Below, one piece after another: positions 34,963 through 39,532 of a stretch of 39,532 nt of DNA. The stretch is from an uncultured Lachnospiraceae bacterium (lineage in GTDB: Bacteria; Bacillota; Clostridia; Lachnospirales; Lachnospiraceae). A model generated the notes under the pieces. The model saw only the letters and a program-made list of their open reading frames with translations, did no database searches and was not told the DNA's origin. The position numbers and the translations under genes are program-made. Where the stretch lies: NCBI GenBank assembly GCA_947588845.1, contig CANQAR010000032.1:1-39532 (forward strand), given 5' to 3'. Each line of letters opens with the position of its first letter. The stretch's first letter is position 1.

Positions 34963-36132
34963 ATGTTTGCAGATGAGATAAAGGAACATCTGACGGAAAA
35001 ACTGATTCCGTTCTGGATGAATTTAAGGGATGACCGCTATGGCGGGTATTACGGCTGGCTGGGCTATGACCTGGCGCTTGATAAGAAGGCAGTCAAAGGC
35101 TGTATCCTGAACAGCAGGATCCTCTGGTTCTTCTCCAACGCCAGTCTGCTGTTCCCGGAGAGGGAAGATCTGCTGGACTGTGCGCACCACGCATATCTCT
35201 TTTTGAAGAATCACTGTGTGGATCGGGAGAACGGCGGTATTTTCTGGTCGATTACATATGACGGGCAGCCGGAAGATACCACGAAGCACACCTACAACCA
35301 GGCGTTTGCCATCTACGCGCTTTCCTCCTATTACGATGCTTCTGGGGATGGGGAAGCGCTGGCTCTGGCACGGGAACTGTTCCGTTTGATCGAAACGAAG
35401 TGCCGGGATGAGTACGGCTATCTGGAGGCCTTCAACGTCCGGTTTGAGCCGGAGGAAAATGAGAAGCTCTCAGAGAACGGAGTCCTGGCGGAGAAGACGA
35501 TGAACACGCTGCTCCATGTGTTTGAAGCTTACACGGAGCTGTACCGGGTGTCGCATGACCATGAGGTGGCAGACTGCCTGCGGTATATTCTGGATCTGTT
35601 TGCGGGCAAGGTCTACAATCAAGAACTCGGGCGTCAGGAGGTCTTTTTTGACCGCACCTGGCATTCGCTGATCGATCTTTATTCTTATGGACACGATATC
35701 GAGACAGCCTGGCTGATCGACCGGGGGCTGGAAGTGCTCGGTGATCCGGCGTACACCGAAAAACTGTCGTCGCTCACGAGGACGATCACGGAAAATATAT
35801 ACAGGCGTGCATATGTGAACCATTCGCTGGTAAATGAGGCGGAGAACAGTGTGGTGGATACAACGCGCGTCTGGTGGGTGCAGGCGGAGGCGGTTGTGGG
35901 ATTTCTGAACGGGTATCAGAAGTCGCCGGGCAAGCTGGAATACCTGACGGCAGCCATGGATATCTGGTGCTATATCAAAAAATATCTGATCGACCCGCGG
36001 GAAGGCTCGGAATGGTTCTGGAGCGTCGACAAAGATGGAAGACCGCATGAGAAGCCGATCGTGGAGCCGTGGAAATGTCCGTACCACAATGGGAGGATGT
36101 GTTTCGAAGTGATTAGAAGACAATGTAGATGA
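34963..36132 (+). CDS. Cellobiose/mannobiose 2-epimerase (AGE family), copy 2
   Basis: 389 residues from the ATG at 34963. All AGE motifs of copy 1 are present ([55 protein letters not shown]). The last residues differ (QCR instead of MKDAS) because the junction with the next gene is rearranged. The spacer from the GH130_2 stop is only 10 bp, 41 bp shorter than in copy 1, and the GGGAGG ribosome site of copy 1 is missing. Translation probably relies on coupling to GH130_2 and on the weaker AAGAAGG or CGGAAAG. Converts mannobiose to mannosyl-glucose. Confidence 0.9.
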   Translation: MFADEIKEHLTEKLIPFWMNLRDDRYGGYYGWLGYDLALDKKAVKGCILNSRILWFFSNASLLFPEREDLLDCAHHAYLFLKNHCVDRENGGIFWSITYDGQPEDTTKHTYNQAFAIYALSSYYDASGDGEALALARELFRLIETKCRDEYGYLEAFNVRFEPEENEKLSENGVLAEKTMNTLLHVFEAYTELYRVSHDHEVADCLRYILDLFAGKVYNQELGRQEVFFDRTWHSLIDLYSYGHDIETAWLIDRGLEVLGDPAYTEKLSSLTRTITENIYRRAYVNHSLVNEAENSVVDTTRVWWVQAEAVVGFLNGYQKSPGKLEYLTAAMDIWCYIKKYLIDPREGSEWFWSVDKDGRPHEKPIVEPWKCPYHNGRMCFEVIRRQCR

Positions 36133-36140
36133 TCTTATGG

Positions 36141-36225
36141 GGCAGGCCTGCATATGGAGATCAGCTGCTGACGCAGCATGCGGGCCGCACGGGCAAACAG
36201 GAGGGAAAGACTGGTTTCTGTTCGA
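36141..36225. repeat. Two-hairpin intergenic repeat, copy B
   Basis: GGCCTGCAT (36145-36153) pairs with ATGCGGGCC (36178-36186) around GCTGC-TGAC-GCAGC; a second, weaker hairpin (AACAG, 36196-36200; CTGTT, 36218-36222) follows. It has the same order and spacing as copy A at 3732-3814. It sits between epimerase 2 and GH130_1 copy 2, where operon 1 has an 11-bp gene overlap, so it looks inserted. Confidence 0.7.
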
Positions 36226-36254
36226 TTGCTGACATGAAATCGGGAGGATACAGA

Positions 36255-37424
36255 ATGATTCACGAACGATATTACATAGAAAAAGAAAAGGTGGAAAACC
36301 TGATTACGAGGAAAAATCAAAAGACAGATTTCTATAACGGAATTTATGACCGCTACCGCTACCCGGTGCTGACCAGGGAGTTTGCGCCGGTACACTGGCG
36401 CTATGATCTGGATGCGGAGACAAATCCATATTTCCAGGAACGGCTCGGTGTCAACGCGGTGATGAATTCTGGGGCCATTTATCTGAACGGGAAATACTGC
36501 CTGATCGTCCGGGTGGAAGGGAATGATCGGAAGTCCTTTTTCGCCGTCGCGGAGAGCGATACGGGGATCGACGGCTTCCGGTTCCGGGACTATCCGGTGG
36601 TTCTGCCCGACACCTGCCCGGAGGAGACGAACGTGTACGACATGCGGCTCACGCAGCATGAGGACGGGTGGATTTACGGGGTGTTCTGCTCGGAGAGCAA
36701 AGATAAGGAGGATCCGGATTTGTCGGCGGCGGTCGCGGCAGCAGGAATTGTGAGGACGAAGGATCTGGAGCACTGGGAGCGCTTGGACAACTTGCGGACG
36801 CTGCACTCGCCGCAGCAGAGGAATGTGGCGCTGCACCCGGAGTTTGTGGACGGAAAGTATGCATTCTACACGCGACCGATGGACGGCTTTATCGATACCG
36901 GAAGCGGCGGAGGGATCGGGTTCGGCCTGTGTGAGGATATCGAACACGCGGTGATCGATGAGGAGAAGATCATCAGCCGGCGGATCTACCACACGCTGAC
37001 AGAGTCCAAGAACGGAGCGGGTGCCGTACCGATTAAGGGAAAGAAGTGCTGGATTCACATTGCGCACGGGGTGAGGAACACGGCGGCGGGTCTTCGGTAT
37101 GTGCTGTACGCGTTCGGGACTGACCTGAAGGATCCGTCGAAGGTGATCGCGGCCCCATCGGGAGTATTTCTTGTGCCGCTGGGAGAAGAGCGCGTGGGAG
37201 ACGTGTCAAATGTGGTGTTTACGAACGGAGCGATTGCGCGGGAGAACGAGGACGTTTATCTGTATTATGCTTCCTGCGATACGAGGATGCATGTGGCGAC
37301 GACGACGATTGATAAGCTGGAGGATTACCTGTTCCACACGCCAGCGGATGCGCTGCGGTCGCCGGACTGTGTGAAGCAGAGATGTGAGCTGATCCGCAGG
37401 AACCTGGAGCTGATGAAATTTTAG
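36255..37424 (+). CDS. GH130 subfamily 1 4-O-beta-mannosyl-glucose phosphorylase, copy 2
   Basis: 389 residues from the ATG at 36255, with ATCGGGAGGATACAGA upstream; the longer open frame upstream runs through the repeat element. Catalytic Asp129 ([17 protein letters not shown]) and all other motifs of copy 1 are present. It differs mainly at the C-terminus, which ends LELMKF instead of LEFLENTV. A relic of the lost end, including TTTTGGAGAACACAGT, survives just before the next gene. Mannosyl-glucose plus phosphate gives mannose 1-phosphate and glucose. Confidence 0.9.
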   Translation: MIHERYYIEKEKVENLITRKNQKTDFYNGIYDRYRYPVLTREFAPVHWRYDLDAETNPYFQERLGVNAVMNSGAIYLNGKYCLIVRVEGNDRKSFFAVAESDTGIDGFRFRDYPVVLPDTCPEETNVYDMRLTQHEDGWIYGVFCSESKDKEDPDLSAAVAAAGIVRTKDLEHWERLDNLRTLHSPQQRNVALHPEFVDGKYAFYTRPMDGFIDTGSGGGIGFGLCEDIEHAVIDEEKIISRRIYHTLTESKNGAGAVPIKGKKCWIHIAHGVRNTAAGLRYVLYAFGTDLKDPSKVIAAPSGVFLVPLGEERVGDVSNVVFTNGAIARENEDVYLYYASCDTRMHVATTTIDKLEDYLFHTPADALRSPDCVKQRCELIRRNLELMKF

Positions 37425-37522
37425 CTGAGCTGTTTTCTTCCCTGTGAGGTCAGACTTTTAAAGTGTTTTGCAGACGATACGCCTGCCCGGAGAAGAGAAT
37501 AAAAAATTTTGGAGAACACAGT

Positions 37523-39373
37523 ATGAGCATTTTAAAGTTAAAACCGGCCTGCAAGGATTACCTCTGGGGCGGTCATCGTCTGGCGGAAGAATATGGGATC
37601 GAATATGACGGGGAGATTCTTGCGGAGGCCTGGGAGCTTTCCTGCCATCCGGACGGGCCATCCGTGATCGAAAATGGTAAATATAAGGGGAAGACCCTGC
37701 AGGAATATATTGACAGCGAGGGAAGGGAAGTGCTGGGGACGCACTGCAGGCGGTTTCGCGATTTCCCGATTCTGACCAAATTTATCGATGCCAGAGACAA
37801 TCTGTCCGTACAGGTGCATCCCGGCAACGGTTTTGCCCTGCAAAATGAAAACCAGTACGGAAAGACCGAGATGTGGTATGTCCTGGATGCGTGTGAGGGC
37901 GCTTATCTGTATTACGGCTTCCGGCAGGAGATTTCAAAGGAGGAGTTTGCGAGACGAATCCGGGAGAATACGCTGCTGGAAGTTCTCAATGCGGTTCCAG
38001 TGAAAAAAGGCGACGCGCTGTTTATTGAATCGGGAACGCTCCACGCGATCGGGAAAGGGATTCTGATCGCGGAGATCCAGCAAAATTCCAATGTAACGTA
38101 CCGCGTCTATGATTACGGACGAGTGGGGAAAGACGGGAAAAAGCGCGACCTGCATATAGAAAAGGCGCTTGCCGTGACGAACCGCGTTCCGATTGTCAGA
38201 AACGGCAGCCAGTATCCGCATGTCGCGGACTGCGACTATTTCACGGTGGATAAGCTGAATCTCGACGGAAAACTGACCTGCCGGATGCAGGGAACTGTTT
38301 ATGACACATCGTTTCTGAGTATCCTGATTCTTGACGGGAAGGGAACGATCAGCTGCAGGGGGGAGAGCCTGTCTTACCGAAAGGGAGACAGTATTTTTAT
38401 CGCGGCGGGAAGCGGCGACTGGCAGATTGAGGGAGTCTGCGACGCGCTGCTGACGACGATTCGGGAAAAAGCCAGCCCCGTCCGTGTAGGGATTACCATC
38501 GGCAGTCAGGAGACACAGATCGGGTTGGTGGACGACCGGCAGCATTTGATGGCAATGAAAAAATTTCCGACCAGTCCCAGACGTCCTGCGGCGGAGGTGA
38601 TCGATGAGGTAGCCGGGAAAACGCTGGAGCTGCTGGAGGAGCAGCAGATCCCTCTGGATCAGTGCATCGGAGTAGGCGTGGGAGTTCCCGGAACCATCGA
38701 CCGGCGAAGCGGGACCGTACTTTATTCGAATAATATAAAATGGGAAGACGTACCTCTGGCGAAAATGCTGGGAAGCGTTATTCCCTGCCCGGTACGTATT
38801 GCGAATGACGCGGACTGCGCTGCGCTGGGAGAGGCGGTCGCCGGTGCGGGAAAAGAATATTCGGATGTGGCCATGTTCACGCTTGGAGCAGGAGTCGGCG
38901 GAGGAATTATTCTGAACGGCCAGGTCTTTGAAGGCGGAATTATGGGGGGAAGCGAGGTCGGACATCAGGTGATCCGGGTAAACGGAAGGCTGTGTACCTG
39001 CGGCCGAAAGGGATGCCTGGAGGCTTATGTTTCCGTACCGGCGCTACTCAAGGCGGCGGCGCAGGCTGCCGGGAAAGAACTTTCTCTGGAAGAAATTTTC
39101 CGGATGGCCAGACAGGGCGATATTGCGATGCAGGAAGTTGTGGAGCAGTATGAACAGATGCTGGGAACCGGCGTTGTGAATATTGTCAACATGTTCCGGC
39201 CGCAGCTCATTCTGCTGGGAGGTGTGATGTCTGCGTTCGCCGCGGATATGATTGAACCGGTCCGCGAGATGATGGCGGCGGACTGCTTCGGAGGCGCCCA
39301 CGGCACAATCCCGGAAATTGCGGTCGCTGAGCTGGGAAGCCACGCAGGAATGATCGGAGCCGCGAATCTGTAA
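37523..39373 (+). CDS. Phosphomannose isomerase-ROK domain fusion, copy 2
   Basis: 616 residues from the ATG at 37523 (TTTGGAGAACACAGT upstream), the same start as copy 1. Isomerase zinc-site residues Q97, H99, E116 and H174 are kept, though QVHPD reads QVHPG. In the ROK domain the catalytic Asp429 is present ([11 protein letters not shown]), as are SEVGHQVI and [10 protein letters not shown]. The phosphate-binding DIGG of copy 1 is TIGS (Thr325, Ser328), so ATP binding may be weakened or lost. It lacks the Glu/Lys-rich insertion of copy 1. It should isomerise mannose 6-phosphate; the ROK part may be a sugar sensor or a weak kinase. The first 60 or so bases match copy 1 almost exactly, while the ROK region is much more diverged. 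Confidence 0.88.
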   Translation: MSILKLKPACKDYLWGGHRLAEEYGIEYDGEILAEAWELSCHPDGPSVIENGKYKGKTLQEYIDSEGREVLGTHCRRFRDFPILTKFIDARDNLSVQVHPGNGFALQNENQYGKTEMWYVLDACEGAYLYYGFRQEISKEEFARRIRENTLLEVLNAVPVKKGDALFIESGTLHAIGKGILIAEIQQNSNVTYRVYDYGRVGKDGKKRDLHIEKALAVTNRVPIVRNGSQYPHVADCDYFTVDKLNLDGKLTCRMQGTVYDTSFLSILILDGKGTISCRGESLSYRKGDSIFIAAGSGDWQIEGVCDALLTTIREKASPVRVGITIGSQETQIGLVDDRQHLMAMKKFPTSPRRPAAEVIDEVAGKTLELLEEQQIPLDQCIGVGVGVPGTIDRRSGTVLYSNNIKWEDVPLAKMLGSVIPCPVRIANDADCAALGEAVAGAGKEYSDVAMFTLGAGVGGGIILNGQVFEGGIMGGSEVGHQVIRVNGRLCTCGRKGCLEAYVSVPALLKAAAQAAGKELSLEEIFRMARQGDIAMQEVVEQYEQMLGTGVVNIVNMFRPQLILLGGVMSAFAADMIEPVREMMAADCFGGAHGTIPEIAVAELGSHAGMIGAANL

Positions 39374-39437
39374 GAGAATTTTTATGGCCTGCCGCAGTAG
39401 GGCAGTGCCGTAAATAAAATCAGGAGAGGAGATTTTC

Positions 39438-39532
39438 ATGGGAATCCGTTTTGATGAAACTTCCGGGTTGTTCTGTCTGGAGACGAAAACGACCAGCTAT
39501 GTAATCGGGATTGCGGACGGAGCGTACGTCGG
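39438..39532 (+). CDS. GH36 alpha-galactosidase, N-terminus only (runs out of window)
   Basis: ATG at 39438 after CAGGAGAGGAGATTTTC. The 31 visible codons begin MGIRFDETSGLFCLETKTTS followed by YVIGIADGAY, which resembles the N-terminal beta-sandwich start of long cytoplasmic GH36 alpha-galactosidases. A GH36 is expected in a galactomannan operon, where it would remove alpha-1,6-galactose side groups from imported oligosaccharides. Too short for a firm call. Confidence 0.6.
   Translation, partial: MGIRFDETSGLFCLETKTTSYVIGIADGAYV

Noticed and set aside
36129-36254. Extra 42 N-terminal residues on GH130_1 copy 2
   Set aside because: The extension is the translated intergenic repeat and is absent from copy 1; GGGAGG sits before the internal ATG at 36255.

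Overview
The window reads as accessory carbohydrate-use DNA from a gut Lachnospiraceae-type Firmicute (Clostridium cluster XIVa; Roseburia, Blautia and relatives). The reasons are strong AGGAGG ribosome sites, LacI/AraC-controlled ABC sugar importers without their own ATPase, DUF624 (YesL) membrane proteins, and a gene set that matches the beta-mannan utilisation loci described in Roseburia intestinalis (GH26, CE2, CE17, GH130_1, GH130_2, cellobiose 2-epimerase, GH36). No taxonomic marker gene is present, so the genus is not fixed.

Layout. (1) 1-7195: five LacI-family regulators on the + strand (the first lacks its start), with two small genes between them: a reverse-strand His/Cys-rich DUF134-like protein (3822-4040) and a single-pass membrane protein (4252-4968). 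(2) 7259-7888: a reverse-strand DUF624 protein, divergent from operon 1. (3) Operon 1, 8193-26576: solute-binding protein, two permeases, GH130_2, cellobiose 2-epimerase, GH130_1, a phosphomannose isomerase-ROK fusion, CE2 and CE17 esterases, secreted multidomain GH26 mannanase, GH1 glycosidase and phosphomannomutase. (4) 26577-27219: a compact type I toxin-antitoxin-like locus. A 29-codon holin-like toxin gene is split by a 159-bp inverted-repeat element with TA target duplication, and faces a convergent small RNA with a consensus promoter. (5) 27220-28452: reverse-strand AraC regulator. (6) Operon 2, 28853 to the end: a second binding protein, two permeases, single-pass membrane protein, DUF624 protein, second copies of GH130_2, epimerase, GH130_1 and isomerase-ROK, and the first codons of a GH36 alpha-galactosidase.

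How it works together (family knowledge plus order). Surface GH26 cuts mannan; the binding proteins and permeases import acetylated, galactosylated (gluco)manno-oligosaccharides, powered by an ATPase encoded elsewhere. CE2/CE17 remove acetyl groups, GH36 removes galactose, and GH1 probably trims glucose or mannose ends. GH130_2 phosphorolyses mannan chains; the epimerase turns mannobiose into mannosyl-glucose; GH130_1 splits that to mannose 1-phosphate and glucose. Phosphomannomutase and the isomerase domain lead to fructose 6-phosphate.

Main items for a second look: the split toxin whose reading frame is restored exactly by excising the element; the two isomerase-ROK fusions with reciprocal lesions in the kinase motifs; the patchwork identity between the two operons, including about 340 identical bp; a two-hairpin intergenic repeat whose copies show compensatory base changes; degenerate tandem repeats and in-frame hydrophilic insertions in several genes; and a paired single-pass membrane/DUF624 module accompanying each importer.
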